Assembly (NCBI GenBank): GCA_020636375.1 | Contig: JACJXZ010000004.1 | Span: 620,001 to 684,000, forward strand | Source of the DNA: Lewinellaceae bacterium | GTDB lineage: Bacteria; Bacteroidota; Bacteroidia; Chitinophagales; Saprospiraceae | DNA: 64,000 nt | Direction of reading: 5' to 3' | Shown: in pieces, positions 42,401-50,843 of the stretch | Position numbering within the stretch: position 1 is the first letter of the stretch | How the letters are laid out: every line of letters begins with the position of its first letter | Notes under the pieces: generated by a model | Told to the model about the DNA's origin: nothing | What the model saw: only the letters and a program-made list of their open reading frames with translations | Databases searched by the model: none | Translations under genes and position numbers: made by a program

Positions 42401-42412
42401 GTGGTGGAGTGA
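39410..42412 (+). CDS. CotH kinase-like protein with beta-helix C-terminus
   Basis: 1000 aa. One N-terminal membrane segment (residues ~15-34) is followed by a beta-rich domain (~50-200), then a CotH-like kinase region (~235-600: RLKGDWLDHLQGDKWSFRVK, RYDFVELRLNGRSLGIYAYE, DVLNAYHGIAWHNQRFYYNP, EPFGFDGFGD). CotH proteins are atypical protein kinases of spore coats and surfaces. From ~residue 700 repeats of parallel beta-helix type appear (VTFYEADVKLYRCVFGSNKC, CLFRDTPSDAFDSDFSKGTV, GVSVGEESDVTFFNSSIRRA). It is in an operon with DUF4956. It probably acts outside the inner membrane. Confidence 0.8.
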   Translation: MIIKDETRRQRRRAGGIIAAVLGLGLVFLLGFALRPYQHAYQDLPEGAVYCGAEQARGGRLVNQGREFGDDSVRSSAHARNGRYSCYLPASEQPVYGFDFELDNPAPGTAYRASAWRLKNPYNVGILAVQVEGESADYKQENISVESDGKGWEKLEIRFFIPYGKKTERVRVFVYGGGSGEAYFDDFLIERIAAPEDAFRPEVLNLRVKKEAMDILERKREEALRAGILESGANDWVEAELEGDSSGPLPVDIRLKGDWLDHLQGDKWSFRVKMKGANAWRRMRSFSLHTPRARYFLHEWLLHQLWEKEDVLTTRYDFVELRLNGRSLGIYAYEEHFDKQAVEFRRRREGPILKFSEDGHWKAIGRQLSHHGYVHPHGKHAALDWQSAPVEAFQENDYQPGTPLYNAYLEGVTLMQQFRLRQAAPEDAFDLLRLARYYALCDVLNAYHGIAWHNQRFYYNPVTAKLEPFGFDGFGDQPQKQYSILGHGALNPQSAVSESIFAALYADAGFASAYIRELYRLSSRQYMAPALDSLFPAWSARLAFLQGEFPEYQPRLEDFLSQALYVHSLILPFDHFSLQAYGLPASGEKKQVELENRHNLPLAVAGFGLGKQSVDFPLDSAFVLPAQTPREYWLRLQRDKIMHDFGQSRFLYEKALGDQAPPALYNLETNASARYVFYRVLGTDSLFSSPVTERVPPSSLTRAQALRQRATLQASGPYRLDGKRVAFPPGVHRLVEDVAVPPGYQVVLEPGAVLDLSAGAHFLSFSPVLALGTEEQPVKVISGSDRANGFTVLQTGEPSVLKHVIFEGLNTLKEGNWELTGAVTFYEADVKLYRCVFGSNKCEDGLNIIRSEFELSHCLFRDTPSDAFDSDFSKGTVSNCRFERTGNDGMDFSGSVVHITDCYLEANGDKGVSVGEESDVTFFNSSIRRANIAVASKDLSLLFIRGLSIEDCEQGFVGFQKKPEFGGGKIVVESYTAKHIRRLHAISPGSMLQLVDQVVE

Positions 42413-42435
42413 GGGCACTCTGGAAACCTCAGTTA

Positions 42436-42525
42436 GGGAATGAATGATGGAATGAATGAATGAATGAAGGAATGATGGAATGAATGAATGATGGAATGAA
42501 GGAATGAAGGAATGATGGAATGAAT
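42436..42525. repeat. Tandem GAATGAAT/GATGGAAT repeat
   Basis: About 90 bases of imperfect GAATGAATGATG units lie between the CotH gene and the sugar dehydrogenase gene. On the other strand this reads CATTCATT, resembling the CATTCACT array upstream of sbcD and the short block at 36770. Confidence 0.75.
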
Positions 42526-42635
42526 AGAAACCAGTATACGCCAAGGTTGGTGCCGCTGCAGGCCTGGCGGCTGCCATCATAGTCGCAAAAGCTAAAACGC
42601 AGGAAAAATTATAAGCTTTTTCAAATAATCGAATC

Positions 42636-45359
42636 ATGTTGCGACTAGTATTGACAGGGTTGATTTTTGCCCTTGTTTTCGGGTTGAGCGCTCAGGACCT
42701 GCCCGACGAATTTTACGATGAGAAATACCTGGGCCCTTTCGAGTTTCCGACCGGCATCACCTTTGATCAGAGCGGCCGCATGTTCATCTGGGAAAAATCG
42801 GGTGTGGTGTATATAGCCGACAGTACCGGCAGCCTTTTCTCCGAACCGCTGATCGACATATCGGAAGAGGTGGCCAACTGGAAAGATCACGGTCTGATGG
42901 GGTTTGCCCTCGATCCGGGCTTCCTGGTCAATGGCTATTTCTATCTGCTTTATGCGCTCGACCTGCATCATTACGACCATTACGGCACGCCGGCCTACCA
43001 TGCCGATTCTACCGTATTGTTTCAGCCGACCATTGGGCGGGTTACCCGCTACAAAGCCGATCCTCTGACCAACTTCACCCGGGCGCTTCCCGGCAGCCGG
43101 AAGGTTCTGCTCGGCGAGTCCATCGACACCGGCATCCCTTTGTTGTACGAATTTCACGGCCTGGGTGCCCTGGAAGTGGGCGATGACGGCACCCTGCTGA
43201 TCTCCTGCGGCGACGCCACCAGCAATGCCGGCCCTGATACCGGCGGCGACAGCCTCGGCACGATGGCCGGCAAGGCATTGGAGCGGGGCATCATCAGCCC
43301 GGACCAGGACGTAGGCTCCTACCGGGCCCAGTATCTGGGCAATTACAACGGCAAGATCCTGCGGATCGACCCGGCCACCGGCGACGGGTTGCCCAGCAAC
43401 CCCTTTTACGACCCGGAAGCCCCCCGTGCGCCCTGGTCGCGCATATGGGCCTACGGCCTGCGCAACCCCTACCGTTTTACGGTGCGCCCGGGCTCGGGCA
43501 GCCATTTCCCGGAAGACGGCCGCCCCGGCGTGCTCTACGTCGGCGATGTTGGAAACGGAGGCTGGGAAGAGCTGGACGTCGTCGAGGCTGCCGGGCAAAA
43601 CTTCGGATGGCCCATCATGGAAGGTCATGGCGGCAACTGGCCGTTTTTTACTCGGGAATCCCCGCCCAACCGGATGGCGCCCAATCCGCTCTTTGGTTCC
43701 GGGTGCGACCAGGAATTCTTTTCTTTTAAAGATATGTTCGCTATCCTGACTATCGAAGGCGGCCGGCCGCCGGCCAACCCCTGCAATCCCGTCATCCCGA
43801 TTGAAAATTACGTCGTCGGCTATCCGCCCGCCATCCTGTGGAGCAACTCCCGCTGGAACCCGCCGACCCGTGCCATTGTTCCCTTTTTCAACGATCGGGG
43901 AGAGATCAACGGCGCTGAGATCGGCACGCCCCAGGCCGGCGTCGAAGGAGAGAATTTCGACGGCTACTCCAGCCTTTCCGGCTTGTTTTATGCCGGCAGC
44001 CATTATCCGGAGGCCTACCGGGGAAAATTCTTCGCCGTCGATTTCAGCGGCTGGATTCAGGTGATGGAATTCACGGAAGACAACCGCCTGCTCCGGGTTG
44101 AGCCTTTCCACCGATATGCCCGGGATATTATCCACCTGGCGCTCAACCCTGTGGATGGCAAGCTTTACTACGTCAACCTGCAGGGGGAAGTCCACCGGAT
44201 CAGCTTCGGCGGCAACCCGGCGCCCGTGGCGGTCATTAATGCCGATAAGTACTACGGCCCCAGCCCGCTGACGGTGCAGTTCGACGGCACGGCATCCTTC
44301 GATTCCAACTTGCCCATTACCAGTTATTACTGGGATTTTGGCGACGGCCAATATAGCAATGAACTTTCCCCCAACCACACTTTCGCCAGCCCTGGCAGCG
44401 GCCCGAATAGTTTTCTCGCCCGGCTCACCGTTGCCGACAGCCTGGGGGCCAGCGCCAGTGCCGAGGTTGTCATCTCTCTGAACAACAGCCCTCCCCAAGT
44501 GAAGATCACCAGTTTCCGCGACGGCGACCGATACCCCCTGGATCAGGGAACCACCCTTCTGCGGCTGGCGGCCGAGGTGGAAGACAAAGAACACTCCAAC
44601 GATGAACTTACCTATGAATGGCGGACCTACGTGCACCACAACGCCCATTTTCATCCGGACCCCGTAGATTTTGAACACGAGACGTTTACCCTGATCAGCC
44701 CCCTGGGCTGCGACGAAGAGGAGTACTGGTACCGCATCGAGCTGACCGTCACGGACCCGGAAGGCCTTGCCAACACCCAGAGCCAGAGTATCTATCCGTA
44801 TTGCGGCGATCTTTTCCTGGAATGGGCGGAGTTGGCCGCCGGGGCAGAAGCCGGTCAGGTCAACCTGCAATGGACGGCGGATATGGAGGACAGCGTAAGG
44901 CTGTTCGAAGTACAGCGCAGCCCGGACTTTTTCAGCTTCAAGGTGTTAGGTGCCGTCCAGGCACAGGGTGGGCAGGGGCCGAATACCTATACCTTTATCG
45001 ATGAGGCTCCGCGCCGAGGCCAGAATATCTATCGGGTAAAAGCCATCCGGGAGGACGGCGCCTACTTGTTTTCCAATATGGCAAATGTCGGTTATCCCAG
45101 TTCCGGCTTTATTCAGGTTTATCCCAACCCCGCCCGCTCCTTTTTCCGGGCGGCTCTGTCGGAAGCCAAGGCCGGTATAGTGAGCCTGGAATTGTTCAGC
45201 AATGCCGGCGTTCGGGTGTACCAGGGGGCCTGGGAAGCCGAGCCCGGGCAGCCCTTCGGCCGGAAAATACTGACCCAGGCTTTTCCCAACGGCGCCTACC
45301 ACTACCGCATCATTAACGGCGCGCAGGAAAAGGTGGGTAAGTTGGTGATCGCGAGGTAG
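42636..45359 (+). CDS. Secreted glucose/sorbosone dehydrogenase-like protein with PKD and type IX sorting domains
   Basis: 907 aa. Signal peptide to about residue 19 (LIFALVFGLSAQ). Residues ~30-515 are a PQQ-dependent sugar dehydrogenase-type propeller (PTGITFDQSGRMFIWEKSGV, KDHGLMGFALDPGFLVNGYF, GKILRIDPATGDG, WAYGLRNPYRF, GDVGNGGWEELDVVEAAGQN FGWP). A PKD domain follows at ~530-620 (YYWDFGDGQYSNELSPNHTF). Residues ~835-907 (IQVYPNPARSFFRAALSEAK) are the sorting domain. It would oxidise sugars, or merely bind them, at the cell surface; cofactor residues were not verified. Confidence 0.85.
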   Translation: MLRLVLTGLIFALVFGLSAQDLPDEFYDEKYLGPFEFPTGITFDQSGRMFIWEKSGVVYIADSTGSLFSEPLIDISEEVANWKDHGLMGFALDPGFLVNGYFYLLYALDLHHYDHYGTPAYHADSTVLFQPTIGRVTRYKADPLTNFTRALPGSRKVLLGESIDTGIPLLYEFHGLGALEVGDDGTLLISCGDATSNAGPDTGGDSLGTMAGKALERGIISPDQDVGSYRAQYLGNYNGKILRIDPATGDGLPSNPFYDPEAPRAPWSRIWAYGLRNPYRFTVRPGSGSHFPEDGRPGVLYVGDVGNGGWEELDVVEAAGQNFGWPIMEGHGGNWPFFTRESPPNRMAPNPLFGSGCDQEFFSFKDMFAILTIEGGRPPANPCNPVIPIENYVVGYPPAILWSNSRWNPPTRAIVPFFNDRGEINGAEIGTPQAGVEGENFDGYSSLSGLFYAGSHYPEAYRGKFFAVDFSGWIQVMEFTEDNRLLRVEPFHRYARDIIHLALNPVDGKLYYVNLQGEVHRISFGGNPAPVAVINADKYYGPSPLTVQFDGTASFDSNLPITSYYWDFGDGQYSNELSPNHTFASPGSGPNSFLARLTVADSLGASASAEVVISLNNSPPQVKITSFRDGDRYPLDQGTTLLRLAAEVEDKEHSNDELTYEWRTYVHHNAHFHPDPVDFEHETFTLISPLGCDEEEYWYRIELTVTDPEGLANTQSQSIYPYCGDLFLEWAELAAGAEAGQVNLQWTADMEDSVRLFEVQRSPDFFSFKVLGAVQAQGGQGPNTYTFIDEAPRRGQNIYRVKAIREDGAYLFSNMANVGYPSSGFIQVYPNPARSFFRAALSEAKAGIVSLELFSNAGVRVYQGAWEAEPGQPFGRKILTQAFPNGAYHYRIINGAQEKVGKLVIAR

Positions 45360-45560
45360 GGGGCTGTTGGCTGTTGGCTGTTCGCTATTGGCTGTTGGCT
45401 ATTGGCTGTTGGCTATTGGCTGTTGGCTATTGGCTGTTCGCTGTTGGAGCTGGACTGCTGCTGAACAGTAGCAGCCTTCGTTTGCCGAATGGACGAAAGG
45501 CGAAAAGCGGCCTGCGAAAAGCGAAAAGCGAACTGCGAAAAGCGAACAGCGAACACCCCC
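45360..45560. repeat. Opposed tandem repeats of GGCTGTTGGCTATT and its complement
   Basis: The left part is about nine units of GGCTGTTGGCTATT/TTCGCTATTGGC. The right part is AAAGCGAAAAGCGAACTGC and AGCGAACAGCGAACA units, roughly the complement. It shares the TTCGCTATTGGC and AACAGCGAACAGC units with 30640-30790 and fills the spacer before the glycosyltransferase gene. Confidence 0.72.
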
Positions 45561-45587
45561 AGATTTCCATTTATCCCCTTACTTCCC

Positions 45588-45595
45588 TATTTTTG
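45588..45595 (+). promoter_or_regulatory. -7 element upstream of the glycosyltransferase
   Basis: TATTTTTG matches TAnnTTTG, 30 bases before the ATG at 45625. The region to -33 is pyrimidine-rich without an exact TTTG. Confidence 0.45.
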
Positions 45596-45624
45596 CCCGT
45601 TCTTAAAAAACGACATACCAAAAA

Positions 45625-46341
45625 ATGAGCCGGACCCTCTCTATTGTCATCCCCGCCTACAATGAGGCCCCCACCATTCACCTCATCCTGGACAAGGTAA
45701 AGGCGGTAGAGCTGGCCGGCGGGCTGAAAAAGGAAATGATCGTCGTCAACGACTGCTCGAAAGACGACACCAAAGGCGCCATAGAGCGCTATATGCAGGA
45801 CAATCCCGGCGTGCCTATCCAATACTACGAGCACGAGGTCAATAAAGGCAAGGGGGCCGCCCTGCATACCGGCATCCGGGAAGCCAAAGGCGATTTCATC
45901 ATCATCCAGGATGCCGACCTGGAGTACGACCCGCGGGAATACAACATCCTGCTGGCGCCCATCCTCGACGAGGTGGCCGATGTTGTCTACGGTTCCCGCT
46001 TTATGGGCGGCAAGCCTCACCGCATCCTCTTCTTCTGGCACTCGATCGGCAACAAGTTCCTCACCTTCCTGTCCAACGCCTTTACCAACCTCAACCTGAC
46101 GGATATGGAAACCTGCTACAAGCTCTTCCGCGCTGAGGCCGTTAAGAACCTGGACCTGCGGGAACAGCGCTTTGGTTTCGAGCCGGAGGTCACCGCCAAA
46201 GTGGCGCGTTTGCCCGGCATCCGGATTTACGAAGTGGGCATTTCCTATTACGGCCGCACATACGCGGAGGGGAAAAAGATCAACTGGAAAGATGGCTTCC
46301 GGGCTATTTACTGCATTTTTAAATACAACCTGTTTCCGTAA
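45625..46341 (+). CDS. Family 2 glycosyltransferase (dolichol-phosphate-mannose-synthase-like)
   Basis: 238 aa. The GT-A fold motifs are SIVIPAYNEAPTIHLILDKV, IVVNDCSKDDT, NKGKGAALHTGIREAKGDFI, the metal-binding IIQDADLEYDP, and VVYGSRFMGG with ETCYKLFRAEAVKNL typical of DPM1-like enzymes. It would move a sugar from a nucleotide donor to a polyprenyl phosphate or lipid acceptor at the inner membrane. No C-terminal membrane segments are seen. Convergent with miaA, 9 bases apart. Confidence 0.88.
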   Translation: MSRTLSIVIPAYNEAPTIHLILDKVKAVELAGGLKKEMIVVNDCSKDDTKGAIERYMQDNPGVPIQYYEHEVNKGKGAALHTGIREAKGDFIIIQDADLEYDPREYNILLAPILDEVADVVYGSRFMGGKPHRILFFWHSIGNKFLTFLSNAFTNLNLTDMETCYKLFRAEAVKNLDLREQRFGFEPEVTAKVARLPGIRIYEVGISYYGRTYAEGKKINWKDGFRAIYCIFKYNLFP

Positions 46342-46350
46342 TTCCCCTGT

Positions 46351-47649
46351 CTATTTCCACGCTAAACCTACCACCCTTCCACCGGAGTGTTTTTCTCTAA
46401 AAACTTCCCGGCGGGAGGCTATCCAGTTGGGGAGTTCTCCCGGACCGGGTTCGGCAATGGCAAATAATTCGTCCAGCGGCTCGTCTTCCAGGGCAGTGAA
46501 GGCGAAAATCCTCCGCTCATCGGCCATCAGGGCACCCTGGTACAGGAGCAGCCGCCCTGCCCAGATATCTGGTTGCTTCATGAAAGGCCCTTCCAGGAGC
46601 GCCTCCCGTTTGCTTTCGGAGTAATTAATGGCAGCGAATATTTCGCTGTTTTTCAGTATCCGGACTTCCATCGCCTCCTGGCTGCGCGCCGGCGCTGCAG
46701 CATATTCTTTATGATACTGCAGGCTGACGCCCTCGTTCCGCACTGCCTCGATGTACTGCAGGGCCAGCGCCCGGTCATCGGGGCGCAGCAACAGCCAGTG
46801 GCCGTCGCGCCGGTACCAGGTGAGCTGCCGCTTGGCATAGCGGCGGCTGTTGCGCTGGATCAGGGCGATGGCCTCTTCCTGGCTGAGGGTGCCGTCAAAA
46901 TGATCGAAGAGCTCCTGATAACCTACGGTTTGCAGGGCGGCGAGGTGGCGTTCGGGATACAGAGAACGGGCCTCCTCCAATAGCCCGGCAGCTACCATCT
47001 GTTCCACGCGGCGGTTGATCCGCCGGTACAGTTCACGTCGCGGCCAGTGGAGCTGCAGGTAGATGGGCGTGAACGGGCGCGGCCGGCGGGCGGACTTCCG
47101 AAACCGGGAAAACGGCTGGCCGCTGGCCCTCGACACGGCGACCGCCCGGATGAGGCGGTGCGGATTCTGCCGGTCCACTTCCTGGTAGTACTCCGGGTCC
47201 GTCCGGGCCAACTCTTCCTGCAAGTGCGCCAACCCCTTCGCCCGGTATTCTTCCTCAACCTGCCGGCGAACGGCGGGCGGGACGTCGGGGAAGTCGTCCA
47301 GCCCTTCGCACAATGCCTTGATGTACAGGCCTGACCCGCCAACCAGGATGGCGGTGTCCTGCCGGGAGAACAGGTCCTCCAATACTTGCATGGCATCGCG
47401 CTCAAAATCGCCTACGCTGTACTCCTCGCCGATGCTCAGGCTGTTGATGAAGTAGTGCGGGGCCTGCTGTAGCTCTTCTTCCGTCGGTTTGGCCGTCCCG
47501 ATATTCAGCTCCCGGTAGAACTGGCGGCTGTCCGCCGAAAGGATCGCCGTGCCGAAGTGCCGCGCCAGGCGGATGGCAAAGGCCGTCTTGCCGCTGGCCG
47601 TCGGCCCGCCGACGACGATGAGGTGTTTGGATGGAGTGGGATGTTTCAT
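46351..47649 (-). CDS. miaA: tRNA dimethylallyltransferase MiaA with an unusual C-terminal extension
   Basis: 432 aa; typical MiaA has ~300-315. Residues 1-~310 are MiaA: P-loop GGPTASGKT, SADSRQFYRELNIGTAKPT, LVGGSGLYIKALCEGLDDFP, LQTVGYQELFDHFDG, RNSRRYAKRQLTWYRRDG. It adds dimethylallyl to A37 of tRNAs reading UNN codons. The last ~115 residues (SQEAMEVRILKNSEIFAAIN, GPFMKQPDIWAGRLLLYQGA, ADERRIFAFTALEDEPLDEL) are not MiaA and are not recognised. They follow in frame with no gap and may be a fused gene. Start chosen at MKHPTPSKHLIVVGG. Confidence 0.9.
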   Translation of the reverse strand: MKHPTPSKHLIVVGGPTASGKTAFAIRLARHFGTAILSADSRQFYRELNIGTAKPTEEELQQAPHYFINSLSIGEEYSVGDFERDAMQVLEDLFSRQDTAILVGGSGLYIKALCEGLDDFPDVPPAVRRQVEEEYRAKGLAHLQEELARTDPEYYQEVDRQNPHRLIRAVAVSRASGQPFSRFRKSARRPRPFTPIYLQLHWPRRELYRRINRRVEQMVAAGLLEEARSLYPERHLAALQTVGYQELFDHFDGTLSQEEAIALIQRNSRRYAKRQLTWYRRDGHWLLLRPDDRALALQYIEAVRNEGVSLQYHKEYAAAPARSQEAMEVRILKNSEIFAAINYSESKREALLEGPFMKQPDIWAGRLLLYQGALMADERRIFAFTALEDEPLDELFAIAEPGPGELPNWIASRREVFREKHSGGRVVGLAWK

Positions 47650-47725
47650 GGGTTCATTGTTTCATGGGTTTATTGTTTCATGGGGTCGCTGGGAAACAAG
47701 GAACCCATGACCCCGTGAAACAGGG
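47631..47725. repeat. Repeat/hairpin of TTTCATGGGTTCATTG units
   Basis: CATGGGTTCATTGTTTCATGG and a second unit with TTTATTG are followed by TTTCATGGGGTC, which pairs with GACCCCGTGAAA 30 bases on. The array overlaps the first codons of miaA and lies between amidase and miaA, both on the minus strand. Confidence 0.55.
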
Positions 47726-47735
47726 TAACCCTGAT

Positions 47736-49217
47736 TCATACCTCCGGCACTTTCCCCATCCACGGCCGTGCCTTTTCCAGTTGGGCAGCGAGGCGAAACA
47801 GCATGTCTTCCCTGCCGGCGGGCGCGGTGAACATGACGCCGACGGGCAGTCCGTCGTTCGTCCAGTGGAGCGGGACGGACATGGACGGCTGGCCGGTGAT
47901 GTTGCCCAGGGCCGTATACGGGATATAGGAAAAGATCTTTTCTGCCAGGGGCCCGACCCGGGCTTTGAGCACGCCCTCCAGGTTGAGGCTGGTGACGAGC
48001 CTGAGCAGCCGCTTTTCGGCGGCGTCGGGCTGCAGGGCGCCGATCCGGAACGGCGCTTTGGAGACGGTGGGCGTCAGGAGAAGGTCGTATTGCTGGTGGA
48101 AGGCCCCGAGGCGGCGCGCGATGTCGTTCCACTTTCGCCGCCGGAAGGCGTAGTCTTTGGCGCTGAAGCTCCTGCCCAGCATCACCATGGCCCAGGTGGC
48201 GCGCTCCACATCGCCGGGGCGGGCAGCCCGGCCCAGGTGTTCGCTCAGGATTTCGATGTCGGCGGCGGCCTCGCCGCACACCATGGTGAGGAAGGTCTCG
48301 GTCAGGTCTTCGCGCCGGTAGGGCAGGGGCGCCAGTTCCACCTGATGGCCGAGGGACTCCAGCAAGCGGGCGGTTTTTTCGATGGCCAGGATGCATTCGG
48401 CGTCCACTTCCTGCCCCAGGGTGTGGGCGGTGCTGAACCCGATGCGGAGCTTTCCGGGATCTTCACCGATCACCTCCAGGTAGGGCTTTTCCGGCGGTTG
48501 GATGACGAAGGGGTCGCCGGGGGCGGATCCCTGGGTGGCGTCCAGCAAGGCGGCGCTGTCGCGGACCGACCGGCTGACGCAGTGTTCCATGACGGCGCCG
48601 CTCCAGCCTTCGCCCTGCTGGGGCCCCTGGCTGATCCGCCCCCGGCTGGGCTTCAGCCCGAACAGGCCGCAGCAGGAAGCCGGGATGCGGATGGACCCGC
48701 CGCCGTCGCTGGCCGTGGCCAGGGGCGTGATGCCGGCGGCGACGGCGGCTGCCGACCCCCCGCTCGACCCTCCGGCGGTATGGCCGATGTTCCAGGGATT
48801 GCGGGTTGGGCCGAAGTGTTGGGGTTCGGTATAAGGCGTTAGCCCGAATTCGGGCGTATTGGTCTTGCCCAGGAAGGAAAGCCCAGCCTGCCGGTAACGC
48901 CGGGTAATATAGCTGTCTTCCTGCGAAACGTAATTGCGGTAACCCCGGCAGCCCGATACGCGGGGCGTGCCGGCAATTTCAAGCCCGAGGTCCTTCACGA
49001 GGAAGGGGACTCCCGCAAAAGGGCTGTCCGGGCCCGCGCTTTTCGCCATTTCCCGCGCCATATCGTAGAGCGGATGGATGATGGCGTTGATGGTAGGGTT
49101 GACGCTTTCTGCCCGGGTGATGGCTACCTCTACGAGTTCGGCAGCGGTGATCTCTTTATTGCGCACCAGATCGGCAAGCCCTAGGGCATCGTGCTTTCGG
49201 TATTCTTCGAAGGTCAT
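47736..49217 (-). CDS. Amidase-signature family hydrolase
   Basis: 493 aa. The Ser-cisSer-Lys triad is readable: Lys in PFLVKDLG, cis-Ser in AGGSSGGSAAAVAAGITPLA and the nucleophile in ASDGGGSIRIPAS. The start MTFEEYRKHDALGLADLVRN and the DSYITRRYRQAGLSFLGKTN TPEFG block are typical. It is a stand-alone amidase (length ~490); no gatB or gatC neighbour exists, so it is not clearly GatA. It probably hydrolyses small amides in the cytoplasm. Transcribed towards miaA. Confidence 0.87.
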   Translation of the reverse strand: MTFEEYRKHDALGLADLVRNKEITAAELVEVAITRAESVNPTINAIIHPLYDMAREMAKSAGPDSPFAGVPFLVKDLGLEIAGTPRVSGCRGYRNYVSQEDSYITRRYRQAGLSFLGKTNTPEFGLTPYTEPQHFGPTRNPWNIGHTAGGSSGGSAAAVAAGITPLATASDGGGSIRIPASCCGLFGLKPSRGRISQGPQQGEGWSGAVMEHCVSRSVRDSAALLDATQGSAPGDPFVIQPPEKPYLEVIGEDPGKLRIGFSTAHTLGQEVDAECILAIEKTARLLESLGHQVELAPLPYRREDLTETFLTMVCGEAAADIEILSEHLGRAARPGDVERATWAMVMLGRSFSAKDYAFRRRKWNDIARRLGAFHQQYDLLLTPTVSKAPFRIGALQPDAAEKRLLRLVTSLNLEGVLKARVGPLAEKIFSYIPYTALGNITGQPSMSVPLHWTNDGLPVGVMFTAPAGREDMLFRLAAQLEKARPWMGKVPEV

Positions 49218-49363
49218 ATCGAGTTGGTTTGTCCGGTTAGGTATTTTGATGATGAAGGTAAAGATATTTAGGTTGCCAAACGCGGATTTTCAGGATTTCC
49301 AAAATCTCGCCGGCCGGCGCAACCAGAAGGGGTGGTAAATTGTGTTCTTTCAAATCTTTTCCT

Positions 49364-50830
49364 ATGAGCGATTTGATCCATCAGGCCTTCGACCCGGAGG
49401 CCTTTCGCCGCCAAGGGCACGAGCTGGTCGACCTGCTGGCGGGGTACCTCAGGGCCGTCCGGCAAAATGAAGAAGAACCTGCCATCCCTTTCACGCCCCC
49501 CGAAGCGGAATATGCTTTCTGGCAACAGGATTATCAGCTTAACCGGGGCGGTTCTCCCCTGGAGCTGTTCGCCTCGGTACTGGAGCGTTCCGTCCGGGTG
49601 CAGCATCCCCGATATATGGGGCACCAGATCAGCCCGGCGGCGCCCCTGGCGGCCCTGGCCAGCCTGGTGGACGGCCTGCTCAACAACGGAATGGGCGTTT
49701 ACGAGATGGGCGCTGCCGGGACGGCCATCGAACGGCTGGTGGTGAAAACCGTGGCCCGCCAGATGGGCTTCGGCGAAAATGCAGACGGGGTACTGACCTC
49801 CGGCGGCACACTGGCCAACCTGACAGCCCTGCTGGCGGCGCGCAGCGTGAAGTCCCCTTCGCCCGTCTGGCAGGAAGGGCACCGGGAACAGCTGGCGCTT
49901 ATGGTTTCCGAAGAAGCGCACTATTGCGTCGACCGTGCCGTCCGAATCATGGGGTGGGGCGAAGGCGGCATCATCAGGGTGCCGGCGGACGGGCGCTATC
50001 GCATGCAGGCGGGCCGGCTGGAGGAGTATCTCCGCAAAGCTCGCCGGGAGGGCAAGACAGTGATTGCCGTAGTCGGCAGCGCCTGTTCTACGTCCACCGG
50101 CTCTTTTGACGAGCTGGAGGCTATCGCTGATTTTTGTCAGAAACACGGCCTGTGGTTTCACGTCGATGGCGCCCACGGCGGCGCGCTCTGTTTCTCGGAA
50201 AAGCATCGCTCCCTGCTGGCCGGCATCGAACGGGCGGATTCGGTAGCCATGGATTTTCACAAGATGCTGCTCACCCCGGCAGTTGCCACAGCGCTCATCT
50301 TTCGCGACGGCCAGCACAGCTTCCGCACGTTCAGCCAAAAGGCCCAATACCTCTGGGAACGGGAAACCGACGAAGAGTGGTTTAACCTGGCCAAGCGGAC
50401 CTTCGAATGCACCAAGCTGATGATGGGCCTCAAGGCCTATGCCCTGCTGCGTACCTATGGTCCGGAGCTGTGGGCGCAATACCTGGACCGGGTGATGGAA
50501 CTGGGGCGGCGGTTTGCAACCCTGGCACAGGAAACGGATGGGGTCGAACTGGCGGTGGACCCCCAGTGCAATATCGTCTGTTTCCGCTACCATCCCGAGG
50601 GCATGGAAGGCGAGGCGCTCAACGCGCTGAACGAGGCCATCCGGCAGGCCCTGCTGGAAGAGGGGCGGTTCTACATCGTTAAAACAAACCTCCGGGGCAG
50701 CACCTACCTGCGCGTGACCCTGAGCAATCCGTTCACCACCGAAGCAGATATTCGGGCATTGCTGGGTTCTGTGGCAGCAATAGCGGCTGCGGGACTTAAA
50801 TCAGGTGCCTGGGAAAGGAATGCTTATTAG
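49364..50830 (+). CDS. PLP-dependent group II amino-acid decarboxylase
   Basis: 488 aa from MSDLIHQAFDPEAFRRQGHE; the frame opens 8 codons earlier. Typical pattern: PRYMGHQISPAAPLAALASL, TSGGTLANLTALLAAR, SACSTSTGSFDELEAI, the cofactor-stacking HVDGAHGGALCFS, and the Schiff-base Lys in SVAMDFHKMLLTP. It belongs with aromatic-L-amino-acid and diaminobutyrate decarboxylases; the substrate cannot be fixed from sequence. It is a single gene, divergent from the amidase and convergent with ppc. Confidence 0.87.
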   Translation: MSDLIHQAFDPEAFRRQGHELVDLLAGYLRAVRQNEEEPAIPFTPPEAEYAFWQQDYQLNRGGSPLELFASVLERSVRVQHPRYMGHQISPAAPLAALASLVDGLLNNGMGVYEMGAAGTAIERLVVKTVARQMGFGENADGVLTSGGTLANLTALLAARSVKSPSPVWQEGHREQLALMVSEEAHYCVDRAVRIMGWGEGGIIRVPADGRYRMQAGRLEEYLRKARREGKTVIAVVGSACSTSTGSFDELEAIADFCQKHGLWFHVDGAHGGALCFSEKHRSLLAGIERADSVAMDFHKMLLTPAVATALIFRDGQHSFRTFSQKAQYLWERETDEEWFNLAKRTFECTKLMMGLKAYALLRTYGPELWAQYLDRVMELGRRFATLAQETDGVELAVDPQCNIVCFRYHPEGMEGEALNALNEAIRQALLEEGRFYIVKTNLRGSTYLRVTLSNPFTTEADIRALLGSVAAIAAAGLKSGAWERNAY

Positions 50831-50843
50831 AAACTTGTTTTTA

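Noticed and set aside
47736..49217. GatA subunit of the Glu-tRNA amidotransferase
   Set aside because: The amidase signature fits, but no gatB or gatC is adjacent; a stand-alone amidase is safer.
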